From CAVTBX01 sp963733135 (GTDB lineage Bacteria > Actinomycetota > Thermoleophilia > Gaiellales > Gaiellaceae): a stretch of 64,000 nt of DNA. The stretch is taken from assembly GCA_963733135.1 (NCBI GenBank), contig CAVTBX010000004.1, positions 1 through 64,000 on the forward strand, read 5' to 3'. Below the pieces are notes generated by a model. The model worked only from the letters and a program-made list of their open reading frames with translations, was not told the DNA's origin and did not search any database. Positions 28,234-36,738 of the stretch are shown here, piece after piece. The translations under genes were made by a program, and so were the position numbers. How positions within the stretch are numbered: the stretch's first letter is position 1; each line of letters opens with the position of its first letter.

Positions 28234-31080
28234 ATGGGGACAAACGGGGCGTCAGGCGTCAACGCCGCCGACCGATCTGAGGGAGCCGAAGCCGAGGCGG
28301 TCGTCCGCACCTTTCTGATCGCGGACGTCCGCGGCTACACGTCCTTCACCCAGGCGCACGGCGACGAGGAGGCTGGGCGGCTCGCGGCCAGGTTCGCGGA
28401 GCTGGCCCGCGAAGCCGTGGCCGAAAGCGGCGGCGAGGTGCTCGAGCTGCGCGGCGACGAGGCGCTCTGCGTCTTTCCCTCGGCGCGCCGGGCGCTCCGC
28501 GGCTCCCTTGAGCTCCAGCGCCACTTCCGGGCGCGCGTGGACGGTGAGCCGGCCTTCCCGCTCGGGATCGGCGTTGGCCTGGCAGCCGGCGAGGCGGTGC
28601 CCGTCGAAGGCGGCTACAGAGGCGCCGCTCTCAACCTGGCCGCCCGCCTCTGCAGCGTCGCCGGGCCCGGCCAGATGCTCGCGACCGAAACCGTGACGAG
28701 CCTCGCCGGGACGGTCGAAGGACTCCGCTTCGTCGAGCGTCGCCCGGTGCGCGCGAAGGGCTTCGAGAAGCCCGTCCGCGTGATCGAGCTCGTCCCGGAG
28801 ACGCCGCTTCCGCCCGTGCCGGAGGTGGCCCGGCCAAGCGGTCGCCGCCGTGGCCTCCTCCTGATGGCCATCGGAGCAGTCGTGCTCGCTGCCGCGATCA
28901 CGGCAGCGGTTCTCGCGATGACTCGCGACCCGGATCAGACGGTCGAGTCGGTCGGAAACGCCATCGCGGCGGTCGACGGAGAAGCCGTGGAGTACACCCA
29001 GGTCGGCAAGACGCCAAGCACGATCGCCGTCGGTGAGGGAGCCGTCTGGGTGCTGAACGCCGACGACCGCACCATCTCGAAGGTCGACATGGAGACACGG
29101 GAGGTGGTCAACACCTTCGGGACGGGTGGGATCACCACCGATCTCGCGGTCGGAGAAGGCGCGGTCTGGATCGGCAACGGCGCCGAGGCCCCCGGGCCAC
29201 TAAGCATCGTCCATACGGCAAGCATCTCGCGCCTCGATCCGGCCACTACGAGCGAGACGGGAACTGAGCCGCTTCCCAGCCTCGCCGAGAACCCGGCCGC
29301 GATCAGCTCCGGCGAAGACCGAGTGCTAGGGGTGAGTCAGCTCGCCGTCGGCGCCGGCGCCGTCTGGGCGATCAACCCGGATCGGACCGTCTCCCGGATC
29401 GACCCTGACACCGGGGCTCGGGTCGCGACCGTTCGGGTGAAGACCGGGAGCGCGATCGCCGCCGGAGCCGAAGGCGTCTGGGCGCTCTCCGGCGAGGGTC
29501 CGCACGTCCTTCAAATCGACCCACGGACCAACAAGGTCACACGGAGGATCGAGTTGGGTGCGCGTGACCTCACCGGGCTCGCGGTGGGGGACGGCTCGGT
29601 GTGGGCTACCGATCTCGAGGAAGGCTCGCTCTGGCGGATCGAGCCGGGCCCGGATCCGATCACCCGTACGATCGAGGTCGGGTTCGGAGTGACGGCGGTT
29701 GCCTACGGCGGGGACGCGGTCTGGGTCACGAACTTCGTGAGCGACGAGCTCGTCCGCGTCGATGTGGGGACGAACGAGGTGACGGAGAGGATCCCGCTTG
29801 CCGGAACGCCGCCCTCGGTGGCTGCGGACGACGAGACGGCCTGGGTGAGCATCGCCGGCGCGCCGCGTGGAGACACCCTCCCGGCCTCGGCCTGCGGGCC
29901 AGTTGTCGCCGGCTCGGGCCGGCCGGACGTCCTCATCGCATCCGATCTGCCCCTCCAGGCCGGTGACCTCTTGCACGTCATGGCCGATGCGGTCCGCTTC
30001 GTCCTCGAAGAACGGGACTTCCGCGCAGGCGAGTACACGGTCGGCTACCAGTCCTGCGACGACTCGACGGCACAGACCGACTTCGACTTCATCAAGTGCG
30101 CCTCGAACGCAAAGGCGTATGCCGCAACCCCTCGTGTGGTTGGAGTCATCGGCCCGTTCAACTCGGCGTGCGCGTGGGCCCAGATACCGATCGCGAATCG
30201 CGCCGACGGGCCGCTCGCCATGATCAGCCCCTCGAACACGCATCCGGGCCTGACGCACGCCGATGCCGGCGGCCAGTCGACCGAGGATGAACCGGAGATC
30301 TACTACCCGACCGGCGCCCGGAACTACTTTCGCGTCATCGCTTCCGAGGAGTACAACGCAGCCGCTGGGGCCGTGCTTGCCCAGGAGCTCGGCGTGCGGC
30401 GCCTCTTCGTGCTGAAGAGCGCGGAGGAGAATCCGCTCGACCCCCACGTGACCCAGGTCAAGCTGACAGCACGGAAGCTCGGCCTTCCGATCGCGGGATC
30501 CGCCCGGTGGGCTCAGGAAGCGAAGAGCTACGGTGCGCTTGCCGACCGGGTCGCGCGGGCTCGTCCCGATGGAATCTACTTTGCGGATCTCTATTTCCAA
30601 GACCCGGATGCCGTGCTGGATGCCTTGCGAGACCGGCTCGGGACGGACATCGTCCTCATCACCAACGAGTCCGCAGGCTACGCGGCGCCCGGCATGTACG
30701 TGACCAGCGGGGCGCGGGCAAACGAGAGCCTCGGCCCGGACGGCCGACGCTTTGTGCGCGAGTTCGCGGCGACGCAACCCGACCGCGCGGTTCCCACCGC
30801 CTCATACATCCCGGAGGCGGCTGAGGCCGCGGAGACGCTCATCGAGGCGATCGGACGCTCGGACGGCACCCGGGCGTCCGTGACGCGAGAGCTCCACGAT
30901 CTCGAGATCGAGAACGGCATCCTCGGGAACTTCAGCTTCGACGAGAACGGCGACATGACACCCGCGACGATCAGCGTCTTCCGGATCACAGGCAAGAAGG
31001 GCGCCGACGCGCCGGACTTCTACGGCGGCGCCGACTTCGACCTGGTAGTGGAGGTGCCTCCCGAGCTCGTGCGCCCCTGA
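28234..31080 (+). CDS. Receptor-type class III cyclase: cyclase + TM + beta-propeller + periplasmic binding protein domain
   Basis: 948 residues. Domains in order are a class III cyclase (about 25-190; DVRGYTSF, ELRGDEAL and LNLAARLCS present), a membrane helix (about 206-230), and a propeller of GAVWVLNADDRTISKVD-type repeats (about 250-545). After about 550 comes a branched-chain-amino-acid-type binding protein with a typical PVVAGSGRPDVLIASDLPLQ-like start, VVGVIGPFNSACAWAQIPI and GIYFADLYF. The binding domain normally feeds an ABC transporter, but here it is fused to the cyclase with no permease nearby, so it probably acts as a ligand sensor. Glu replaces the purine-selecting Lys, so the nucleotide made is uncertain. 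It is a tandem paralogue of the preceding gene. Confidence 0.82.
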   Translation: MGTNGASGVNAADRSEGAEAEAVVRTFLIADVRGYTSFTQAHGDEEAGRLAARFAELAREAVAESGGEVLELRGDEALCVFPSARRALRGSLELQRHFRARVDGEPAFPLGIGVGLAAGEAVPVEGGYRGAALNLAARLCSVAGPGQMLATETVTSLAGTVEGLRFVERRPVRAKGFEKPVRVIELVPETPLPPVPEVARPSGRRRGLLLMAIGAVVLAAAITAAVLAMTRDPDQTVESVGNAIAAVDGEAVEYTQVGKTPSTIAVGEGAVWVLNADDRTISKVDMETREVVNTFGTGGITTDLAVGEGAVWIGNGAEAPGPLSIVHTASISRLDPATTSETGTEPLPSLAENPAAISSGEDRVLGVSQLAVGAGAVWAINPDRTVSRIDPDTGARVATVRVKTGSAIAAGAEGVWALSGEGPHVLQIDPRTNKVTRRIELGARDLTGLAVGDGSVWATDLEEGSLWRIEPGPDPITRTIEVGFGVTAVAYGGDAVWVTNFVSDELVRVDVGTNEVTERIPLAGTPPSVAADDETAWVSIAGAPRGDTLPASACGPVVAGSGRPDVLIASDLPLQAGDLLHVMADAVRFVLEERDFRAGEYTVGYQSCDDSTAQTDFDFIKCASNAKAYAATPRVVGVIGPFNSACAWAQIPIANRADGPLAMISPSNTHPGLTHADAGGQSTEDEPEIYYPTGARNYFRVIASEEYNAAAGAVLAQELGVRRLFVLKSAEENPLDPHVTQVKLTARKLGLPIAGSARWAQEAKSYGALADRVARARPDGIYFADLYFQDPDAVLDALRDRLGTDIVLITNESAGYAAPGMYVTSGARANESLGPDGRRFVREFAATQPDRAVPTASYIPEAAEAAETLIEAIGRSDGTRASVTRELHDLEIENGILGNFSFDENGDMTPATISVFRITGKKGADAPDFYGGADFDLVVEVPPELVRP

Positions 31081-31095
31081 ACCGATTGGGTGGAG

Positions 31096-31184
31096 CGGAG
31101 GGGGAGGGATTCGAACCCTCGATCCGCCTAACGACGGATAACGGTTTTCGAGACCGCCGCATTCGTCCGCTCTGCCACCCCTCC
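31096..31184 (-). tRNA. tRNA-Ser(CGA)
   Basis: An 89-base class II tRNA on the minus strand. The acceptor GGAGGGG pairs with CCCCTCC and the discriminator is G. The anticodon loop CTCGAAA gives CGA (codon UCG). It has a long variable arm and T arm GAGGGTTCGAATCCCTC. It lies 15 bases after the receptor cyclase gene, on the opposite strand. Confidence 0.95.
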
Positions 31185-31198
31185 GAGCTCGGGACAGT

Positions 31199-31380
31199 GT
31201 AGGGGCGAGGCATGCGTCGCAGGCCCTGGAGCTGAACCGCGCTCTGTACGGGCGCTCGCGCGCCCTCCATACGAATCGCGCGAAAGGCGGCGCAGTTCGC
31301 CCGGCCGGTCCGCGGACGTGAACGGGCCCGCTGTCGCGAGCCCTCCATACGAATCGCGCTAGAGGCGCCGCGATTGCCCG
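31199..31380. repeat. Repeat-rich spacer between two tRNA-Ser genes
   Basis: It holds a partly decayed GTAGGGGCGAGGCATGCGTCGC palindrome (31199-31220) and an exact 20-bp direct repeat, GCCCTCCATACGAATCGCGC, at 31262-31281 and 31340-31359. Each copy of the direct repeat is followed by a GAAAGGCG- or TAGAGGCG-type loop and a degenerate return arm, so each is a hairpin. The same CGAATCGCGC hairpin occurs at 56395-56430. No gene is seen here. Confidence 0.7.
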
Positions 31381-31403
31381 GCGCCTTCGCCACCTCCAGC
31401 AGA

Positions 31404-31494
31404 CGGAGAAGGAGGGATTCGAACCCTCGAAGGAGGTGAGTACCCCCTTAACGCCTTAGCAGGGCGCCGCCTTCGTCCACTCGGCCACTTCTCC
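31404..31494 (-). tRNA. tRNA-Ser(GCT)
   Basis: A 91-base class II tRNA. The acceptor GGAGAAG pairs with CTTCTCC and the discriminator is G. The anticodon loop CTGCTAA gives GCT (codons AGC and AGU). It has a long variable arm with AAGGGGGTACTCACCTCCTT and T arm GAGGGTTCGAATCCCTC. The 213 bases upstream of it (31495-31708) hold nothing I can name. Confidence 0.95.
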
Positions 31495-31708
31495 GCGGCC
31501 GGCGCATGGTACCAACGGCCCAAGACTGGTCTTAGATGCGACGAAGCCCGCCTCGGAGTCGTGGAGCCGCCAACCGAAACGGGCCTTCGCCAGACGCCGG
31601 GGGGTATGTGAGGGGAGCCGGCGACTCACACTCTGGCGACGCGGATCTGTCCTGACCCTCCCCATTCGGGGGATCCGCGCTCGCCCGTGCGGGTGAACCA
31701 GACCTCGG

Positions 31709-31996
31709 TTAGTCGTGGATTCGCGCGATGAGCTCGCGGCGGCGGAGCACCTTGGCGGCCACCCCGCCGAGCCGGACGTCGTAGCCCGCCTCCTTCGGGA
31801 AGAGCACCTTGTCACCCGGCTGGACGCCGGCCGGATCCTCGCCGATCGCCGTGACGATGCCGGAGCGGCAACCTGCCTCGGCGCTCTGGGGGATGATCAG
31901 GCCGGTGCGGGTCTCGACATCCTCGTCGACCGGCTCGATCACCAGGTAGTCGTCGAGCGGCTCGAGCGAGATCGTGAGCGGCTGCGTCTCCTCCAT
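31709..31996 (-). CDS. groES: Co-chaperonin GroES
   Basis: A 95-residue GroES ring subunit: LEPLDDYLVIEPVD at the start, the mobile loop ETRTGLIIPQSAEAG, GIVTAIGED and GDKVLFPKEAGYDVRL. This is the normal length. GroEL is not adjacent; the neighbours are a tRNA and the LigD polymerase gene. The gene therefore stands apart from the classical groESL operon, as happens for one chaperonin set in some actinobacteria. It is transcribed 20 bases after the LigD-polymerase stop and may share its message. Confidence 0.92.
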   Translation of the reverse strand: MEETQPLTISLEPLDDYLVIEPVDEDVETRTGLIIPQSAEAGCRSGIVTAIGEDPAGVQPGDKVLFPKEAGYDVRLGGVAAKVLRRRELIARIHD

Positions 31997-32016
31997 AGGC
32001 TGATTGTACGGACGCC

Positions 32017-33030
32017 TCAGGCCTTGCTCTTCTTCGCGCGCGAGGGCTGGACGCGCGGCGGCTCGCCCGGCATCTTCGGAAAGTTCGGCGGGTACGGCGC
32101 TTCTCCGAGGCCCTTCCCCTCGTCACGTTCGACCCAGGCGAGGAGCGTTCGGAGGTCGTTGACCTCGTCGTCGATCCCGGCCTGGACGTCGCCGAGCTCG
32201 GCGAAGCGGGCCGGCATGGTCTCCATCGTGAAGTCCTCTGTCTCGCACTCGGCGAGCTCGTCCCAGGTCACCGGCGCGGAAACCGTCGCGTCCGGCCGTG
32301 CACGCACCGAGTAGGCAGACGCGATCGTGCGGTCGCGGGCGTTCTGGTTGTAGTCGATGAAGACGCGCTTACCGCGCTCCTCCTTCCACCAGGCCGTCGT
32401 CACGAGCGTCGGCGCGCGGCGCTCGACCTCGCGGGCGAACGCGAGCGCGGCGCGGCGGACGACGGGGAACTCCCAGTTCGGCTCGATTCGGCAGGCCACG
32501 TGGACGCCGCGGTTCCCCGACGTCTTGGGCCAACCGGTGAAGCCGAGCTCGTCGAGCACCTCACGGACGAGCGCGGAGACCTTCTTCGCCTGCTTGAAGC
32601 CGGTGCCCGGCTGCGGGTCGACGTCGATCCGAAGCTCGTCCGGGTGCTCGGTGTCCCGGCGCCTGGACGGCCAGGGGTGGAAGTCGAGCGTTCCGAGGTT
32701 CGCGGCCCAGGCGACGTGAGCCACCTCCGTGACGCAGAGCTCGTCGGCGTGACGCCCGGACGGGAAGGTCACGCGCGCGGTCTCGATCCAGTCGGGCCGT
32801 TTCTCGGGCACGCGCTTCTGGTAGATGGCCTCGCCCTCGGCGCCGTCAGGGTGGCGCTTGAGCTGCGTAGGCCGCTCGTAGAGCGCGCGAACGATGCCCT
32901 CGTCCACCGCCAGGTAATAGCGGACGAGGTCGAGTTTCGTCTCGCCCCGCGTCCGGAAGAAGACCTTGTCGGGGTTCGTGACCTTGACGAGGCGCTCGCC
33001 GACCTCGAGCTCTATGAAGGGGGAGGCCAA
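32017..33030 (-). CDS. ligD: LigD-type primase-polymerase (NHEJ polymerase domain protein)
   Basis: A 337-residue archaeo-eukaryotic primase-type polymerase as found in LigD, which fills and extends broken DNA ends. Visible signatures are VTNPDKVFF, the metal-binding ELRIDVDPQPG (DxD), KTSGNRGVHVACRI and the acidic FIDYNQNARD. The TTG start at 33030 comes one base after the ligase stop and follows GGGAAGG, so the two genes are coupled. LigD is often a single fused protein. Here polymerase and ligase are separate genes, there is no nuclease domain, and no Ku gene lies in the window. Confidence 0.88.
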   Translation of the reverse strand: MASPFIELEVGERLVKVTNPDKVFFRTRGETKLDLVRYYLAVDEGIVRALYERPTQLKRHPDGAEGEAIYQKRVPEKRPDWIETARVTFPSGRHADELCVTEVAHVAWAANLGTLDFHPWPSRRRDTEHPDELRIDVDPQPGTGFKQAKKVSALVREVLDELGFTGWPKTSGNRGVHVACRIEPNWEFPVVRRAALAFAREVERRAPTLVTTAWWKEERGKRVFIDYNQNARDRTIASAYSVRARPDATVSAPVTWDELAECETEDFTMETMPARFAELGDVQAGIDDEVNDLRTLLAWVERDEGKGLGEAPYPPNFPKMPGEPPRVQPSRAKKSKA

Positions 33031-33031
33031 G

Positions 33032-34039
33032 CTAGGCCTTCCCGAGCAGCTTGGGGACTGTCGGGTCGCCCTTCTTCGGGCGCGGGCGCACCTGGTCGAC
33101 GGTGCACGCGTCGGGGTCCTTGTCCGGCCGCCAGCGGAGGAAGCGCGTGCCATGACGAAACCGAGCCTTCTGCCACTTGTCGTAGCGCACCTCGGCGACG
33201 AGCTCAGGCCGCACGGCCGACTCCTCGAGGTCTCCCGTCCCCCACCGGTTCGGCTCCGAGAAGCGGCGGTCGGGCGCATCGTCAAGGAGCGGCTGCAAGA
33301 GCTCGAGGAACTCGTCGTTTCGCTTGGCGGCAACCGCAGCCGAGCCGACGTAGCGCAGCTTGCCGTCGTCATGGAGGCCGAGAAGGAGCGTCGCCACCTT
33401 CGCCGGGCGCTCCTTCCAGCGCAGGCCGACCACGACGCAATCGGCGGTCTGCTCCCGCTTCACCTTTCGGACGGCCTCGCGGGAACCGGGTCGGTACGGC
33501 TGGTCGAGCCGCTTGGCGATCACACCGTCGAAGCCCGCGACTTCGAGCCGGTCGAGCCACGCGTGCCCCTGAGCCGGGTCGGCGGAGGCCGGCGAGACGT
33601 CGAACGAGAGCGCCTCGACCCTCCGCCGACGCTCCGAGAGCGGCTCCTTCCAGACAGGTTCGCCGTCCCAGAGGAGGACGTCGAAGGCGACGAAGCTCGC
33701 CGGGATCTCACCCGAGAGCCTCTTCACGCGGCTCTCGGCAGGATGGAGGCGCATCTGGAGCTTGTCGAAGTCGAGCGCACCCTCGGTCTCGATCACGATC
33801 TCGCCGTCGAGCGCGGAGTCGGGCGGCATACCCTCGCCGATCGTCGCGAGCTCGGGGAAGTAGCGTAGAAGCGGCCGTCCGTTTCGGCTCCAAAGGCGCA
33901 CCTCGCCGCCGAGGTTCTCGAGGACGCCTCGGAACCCGTCCCACTTGGGCTCGTACTGCCAGCCGTCGCCCTCCGGAAGCTCGGAGACGAGCTCTGCCTC
34001 CATAGGCGGGAAGGGGAGCCGCTTGTCCGGGTCGGCCAT
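33032..34039 (-). CDS. ATP-dependent DNA ligase (LigC/LigD type)
   Basis: 335 residues. The nucleotidyltransferase domain has the adenylated lysine in EPKWDGFR (Lys 32), followed by SRNGRPLL, DGEIVIE, FVAFDVLLWDG, FDGVIAKRLDQPY and VRKVKREQTADCVV. The OB-fold domain holds the remaining third (VRPELVAEVRYDKWQ). It seals breaks during non-homologous end joining with the polymerase encoded next to it. The ATG start is divergent from fabF, and its first bases overlap a possible small leader frame on the other strand. Confidence 0.9.
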   Translation of the reverse strand: MADPDKRLPFPPMEAELVSELPEGDGWQYEPKWDGFRGVLENLGGEVRLWSRNGRPLLRYFPELATIGEGMPPDSALDGEIVIETEGALDFDKLQMRLHPAESRVKRLSGEIPASFVAFDVLLWDGEPVWKEPLSERRRRVEALSFDVSPASADPAQGHAWLDRLEVAGFDGVIAKRLDQPYRPGSREAVRKVKREQTADCVVVGLRWKERPAKVATLLLGLHDDGKLRYVGSAAVAAKRNDEFLELLQPLLDDAPDRRFSEPNRWGTGDLEESAVRPELVAEVRYDKWQKARFRHGTRFLRWRPDKDPDACTVDQVRPRPKKGDPTVPKLLGKA

Positions 34040-34148
34040 GCCGCTGAGGCTACGTGACGCGCGTTCGCGGACGAAGCCGAAGGGGAACTTCTACATCGTG
34101 AGCCACGAACGCAACCACGAGGGCGGTCTCAGCCGTCTAACTCGTTGA
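34038..34148 (+). CDS. Possible 36-residue leader peptide upstream of fabF
   Basis: From ATG 34038 a short frame ends in TGA at 34146-34148, overlapping the fabF ATG as TGATG. Its middle part, TKPKGNFYIVSHERNHEGG, has GC-rich third codon positions, as real genes here do. It would couple translation to fabF. No ribosome site is clear and its start overlaps the divergent ligase gene, so it may be chance. Confidence 0.25.
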   Translation: MPLRLRDARSRTKPKGNFYIVSHERNHEGGLSRLTR

Positions 34149-35377
34149 TGCGACGAGTTGCAATCACTGGGATCGGGGCCGTGACTCCACTCGGCCACGA
34201 CGCGAAGACCACCTGGACCGCCCTCCTCGAAGGACGAAGCGGCGTGGACTACATCCAGGCGTTCGACACGTCGGACTTCCCGGTCCAGATCGCGGGCGAG
34301 GTGAAGGAGTGGGACTCGACGAAGGTCGTGCCTGCCAAGAAGGCACGGAACCTCGACCGGGCCGTCGTCTTCGCGCTCTCGGCTGCACGCGAGGCCCTAA
34401 ACGACGCGGGCGTGAACGGCTACGAGCCCGAGCGCGTCGGTGTCGTGGTCGGCTCCTGCGTCGGCGGCTTCAACCAGCTCATGCAGCAGCACGACCTGCT
34501 GCGGGAACGCGGCCCCGACCGGGTCTCTCCGATGTTCATCCCCAACATGCTCGTCGACGCGACGAGCGGGCAGATCGCGATCGAGCTCGGCGTGCGCGGC
34601 CCCAATTACGCGGTCGTGTCGGCGTGCGCGACCGGCTCGCACTCGATTGGCGAAGGCGCTGAGCTCATCCAGCAGGGCCATGCCGACGCGGTCCTCGTCG
34701 GCGGCACCGAGGGCTGCATCCACCCGCTGATCCTGGCGGGCTTCTGCTCGATGCGGGGGCTCGTCCAGCAGAACGGCGACCCGGCGCTCGCCTCGAGGCC
34801 GTTCGACGCGACCCGGGCGGGGTTTGTGATGGCCGAGGGCGCGGCCGTCCTGGTGCTCGAGGATCTCGAGGCTGCGCAGGCCCGCGGCGCGACGATCTAC
34901 GCAGAGGTTCTCGGGTTCGGCGCCTCGAACGACGCCTACCACATGGCCGCCCCCGACCCCGAGGCGGTCGGCGTCGTCGAGATGATGCATCAGGTTCTCG
35001 AACGGACGGGGGTCGAGCCCGCCCGCGTCGACTACATCAACGCGCACGGCACGTCCACTCCCCTCGGTGACGCTGCCGAGACGAAGGCGGTCAAGGAGGT
35101 GTTCGGCGACCACGCGTACGAGCTCGCGGTCTCCTCGACCAAGTCGATGACGGGCCACATGTTCGGCGCCGCCGGCGCGGTCGAGGCGATGGTGTGCGCG
35201 CTCGCGATCAAGGAGGGCGTCATCCCGCCGACGATCAACTACCGGAACCCTGATCCGGACTGCGATCTGGACTACGTGCCGAACGAGGCACGCGACGCCG
35301 AGATCGACGTGGCGCTCTCGAACGCGATGGGACTCGGCGGCCACAACGGCTGCGTCCTCCTCGGCCGCGTCGACTAG
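34148..35377 (+). CDS. fabF: Beta-ketoacyl-ACP synthase II
   Basis: 409 residues of a KAS II condensing enzyme, which extends acyl-ACP with malonyl-ACP in fatty acid synthesis. The catalytic triad is Cys near 160 (VVSACATGSH), His in NAHGTSTPLGD and His in KSMTGHMFGAAG. The C-terminal GGHNGCVLLGR is typical. ATG 34148 is preferred to the TTG one codon earlier. Other fab genes are not adjacent, so it is a stand-alone locus here. Confidence 0.94.
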   Translation: MRRVAITGIGAVTPLGHDAKTTWTALLEGRSGVDYIQAFDTSDFPVQIAGEVKEWDSTKVVPAKKARNLDRAVVFALSAAREALNDAGVNGYEPERVGVVVGSCVGGFNQLMQQHDLLRERGPDRVSPMFIPNMLVDATSGQIAIELGVRGPNYAVVSACATGSHSIGEGAELIQQGHADAVLVGGTEGCIHPLILAGFCSMRGLVQQNGDPALASRPFDATRAGFVMAEGAAVLVLEDLEAAQARGATIYAEVLGFGASNDAYHMAAPDPEAVGVVEMMHQVLERTGVEPARVDYINAHGTSTPLGDAAETKAVKEVFGDHAYELAVSSTKSMTGHMFGAAGAVEAMVCALAIKEGVIPPTINYRNPDPDCDLDYVPNEARDAEIDVALSNAMGLGGHNGCVLLGRVD

Positions 35378-35458
35378 AGATCGTCCTGTCCCCTCGGCGA
35401 GTTAGGGCGCTCGCGAAACGGGTAGCGGAAACGAGGAAACGAACCGAAAGGTGAAACC

Positions 35459-35902
35459 ATGAAGCGGATTCCGCTCGTCGCCGCCATCGGGGCGGCGCTC
35501 CTGTACTTCCTCGACCCGGCCGAAGGCAAGCGCCGGCGGCACGTCGCAGTCGACCGCGCCCGCGCGTTCTTCCGCGGCTCCGCCGGTCGCGCGACCAAGA
35601 CCGTGGGATCGCAGGCACACGCGCTCAAGCAGAAGGCGACTCACCTGCGCGAAGAGGAGAAGCCCCGGCCCAACGACGCGACCCTCAAAGCGAAGGTCGA
35701 GTCGGAGCTCTTCCGCGCCGAAGGCGCACCGAAGGGGCAGGTCGATGTCAACGCCCAGAACGGCATCGTCTACCTCCGCGGAGAGGTCGAGGCGCCCGAG
35801 CTCATCCAGGAGCTCGAGGCGAGGGCCCGAGAGGTTCAGGGCGTGCAGGCGGTAGAGAACCTCCTGCATCTCCCCGGGGATCCCACTCCCACGCAGAGCT
35901 GA
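35459..35902 (+). CDS. BON domain protein with N-terminal membrane segment
   Basis: 147 residues. A short hydrophobic start (PLVAAIGAALLYFLDP) is followed by a basic, Arg- and Lys-rich stretch typical of small YtxH-like proteins. A BON domain follows from about residue 75 (DATLKAKVESELFR...VDVNAQNGIVYLRGEV...VQGVQAVENLLHL). BON domains bind membranes or phospholipids and are linked to envelope stress. AAAGG precedes the ATG. It is convergent with the Rpf-like gene. Confidence 0.85.
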   Translation: MKRIPLVAAIGAALLYFLDPAEGKRRRHVAVDRARAFFRGSAGRATKTVGSQAHALKQKATHLREEEKPRPNDATLKAKVESELFRAEGAPKGQVDVNAQNGIVYLRGEVEAPELIQELEARAREVQGVQAVENLLHLPGDPTPTQS

Positions 35903-35956
35903 CCGGACGGCGCGGGGCTGGGCGATGTCCCGGCCCCGCGCTCGGATCCGCGTGCT

Positions 35957-36502
35957 CTAGATCAGGCCGCAGCGCCGCGCGGCCGTCGGCCACGGGTAGA
36001 ACCCACGGCCCTGGCGCAGCGCCCGCTCGCCGACCCAGATCTGCTCGAGCGGCTTCCAGCGATGGGCAAAGCCCTTCGCTCGCACGAACCTCGGGCCGTA
36101 GCTCCGCTGGAAGCTGACGTCCATCTGAAGGCCCCCGTAGTAGCCGTTGCCGGTGTTCGCGGTCCACGGGCCTTCGTGCCGGTGGATGCACCGAAACTGG
36201 CGCTCGTGTGGCGGGTTCATGGCTCTGGCTCGGACCCGCTGGACGCGCTGGCGCCAGTAGGCGAGCGCGCGCTCCTGATACTCGGCACTCGTCGCCGCGA
36301 GCTCCTCCTGAGTGAGCTTCGGAACCGCAAGCTTGCGATGCATGACCCTCTGCCAGAGCCACACCTTCTTGCGGGCCTCGACGATGCGGTCCACGAGCGA
36401 GTCGGGGCTCGAAGACGTGGTCGTTGCGGTCGGTGCGGCGGTGGTCGTGAGACTCAGCGCGGCGAGGACCGCGATCGGGAAGACGTAACGGACGAAACGC
36501 AT
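35957..36502 (-). CDS. Secreted Rpf-like transglycosylase
   Basis: A 181-residue exported protein. The signal peptide is MRFVRYVFPIAVLAALSLT..., followed by a helical linker and a C-terminal domain. That domain has CIHRHEGPWTANTGNGYYGG and LQMDVSFQRSYG, which match resuscitation-promoting-factor-type muralytic domains. The Glu in HRHEGPW would be the catalytic acid. The ATG at 36502 follows GAGGGGG. Rpf-type enzymes cleave peptidoglycan and help revival from dormancy. The 305 bases upstream contain two tandem palindromes but no gene. I looked for a c-di-AMP riboswitch there and did not find its conserved strings. Confidence 0.82.
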   Translation of the reverse strand: MRFVRYVFPIAVLAALSLTTTAAPTATTTSSSPDSLVDRIVEARKKVWLWQRVMHRKLAVPKLTQEELAATSAEYQERALAYWRQRVQRVRARAMNPPHERQFRCIHRHEGPWTANTGNGYYGGLQMDVSFQRSYGPRFVRAKGFAHRWKPLEQIWVGERALRQGRGFYPWPTAARRCGLI

Positions 36503-36656
36503 GTACCCCCTCTGTCGACTGCACGGAGACCCGCGGGAACGGGTGGGGACAGCACCTGACTGGGCCGCAGCGGTGCCGTCCGTGACCCCCTGGGCGAGGG
36601 CCGCGCCCGACCGTAGCGAAACGCAAGCGGCCTCTGACGCAGTTACCTGCGCGGCG

Positions 36657-36738
36657 CTAGATGATTGATCGGTAAGTCCGGCATCGCCGGCTGGTGGCCC
36701 AGACACGGCGGCACCCCAATCACCGATCAACCATCTAG
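36657..36738. repeat. 82-bp CTAG-ended palindromic element, copy 1
   Basis: Seventeen-base arms at 36657-36673 and 36722-36738 match with one mismatch, starting CTAGATG and ending CATCTAG. The interior holds a small CCGGC/GCCGG hairpin. It shares its last four bases with the next element, so the two form a tandem pair in the 305-bp gap between the Rpf-like gene and the DUF6328 gene. Confidence 0.75.

Noticed and set aside
31262..31359. CRISPR array from the two 20-bp repeats between tRNA genes
   Set aside because: Only two copies with one 58-base spacer, hairpin-forming, and a related copy elsewhere (56395). No cas genes.
31495..31708. SRP RNA, tmRNA or another tRNA in the 213-bp gap after tRNA-Ser(GCT)
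   Set aside because: No GGAAGCAGC-type SRP loop, no tag-like sequence and no cloverleaf could be found.
36503..36656. c-di-AMP (ydaO-type) riboswitch before the Rpf-like gene
   Set aside because: I looked for its conserved GGGTGAATCG and GACAGCTAACC strings on the minus strand and did not find them.
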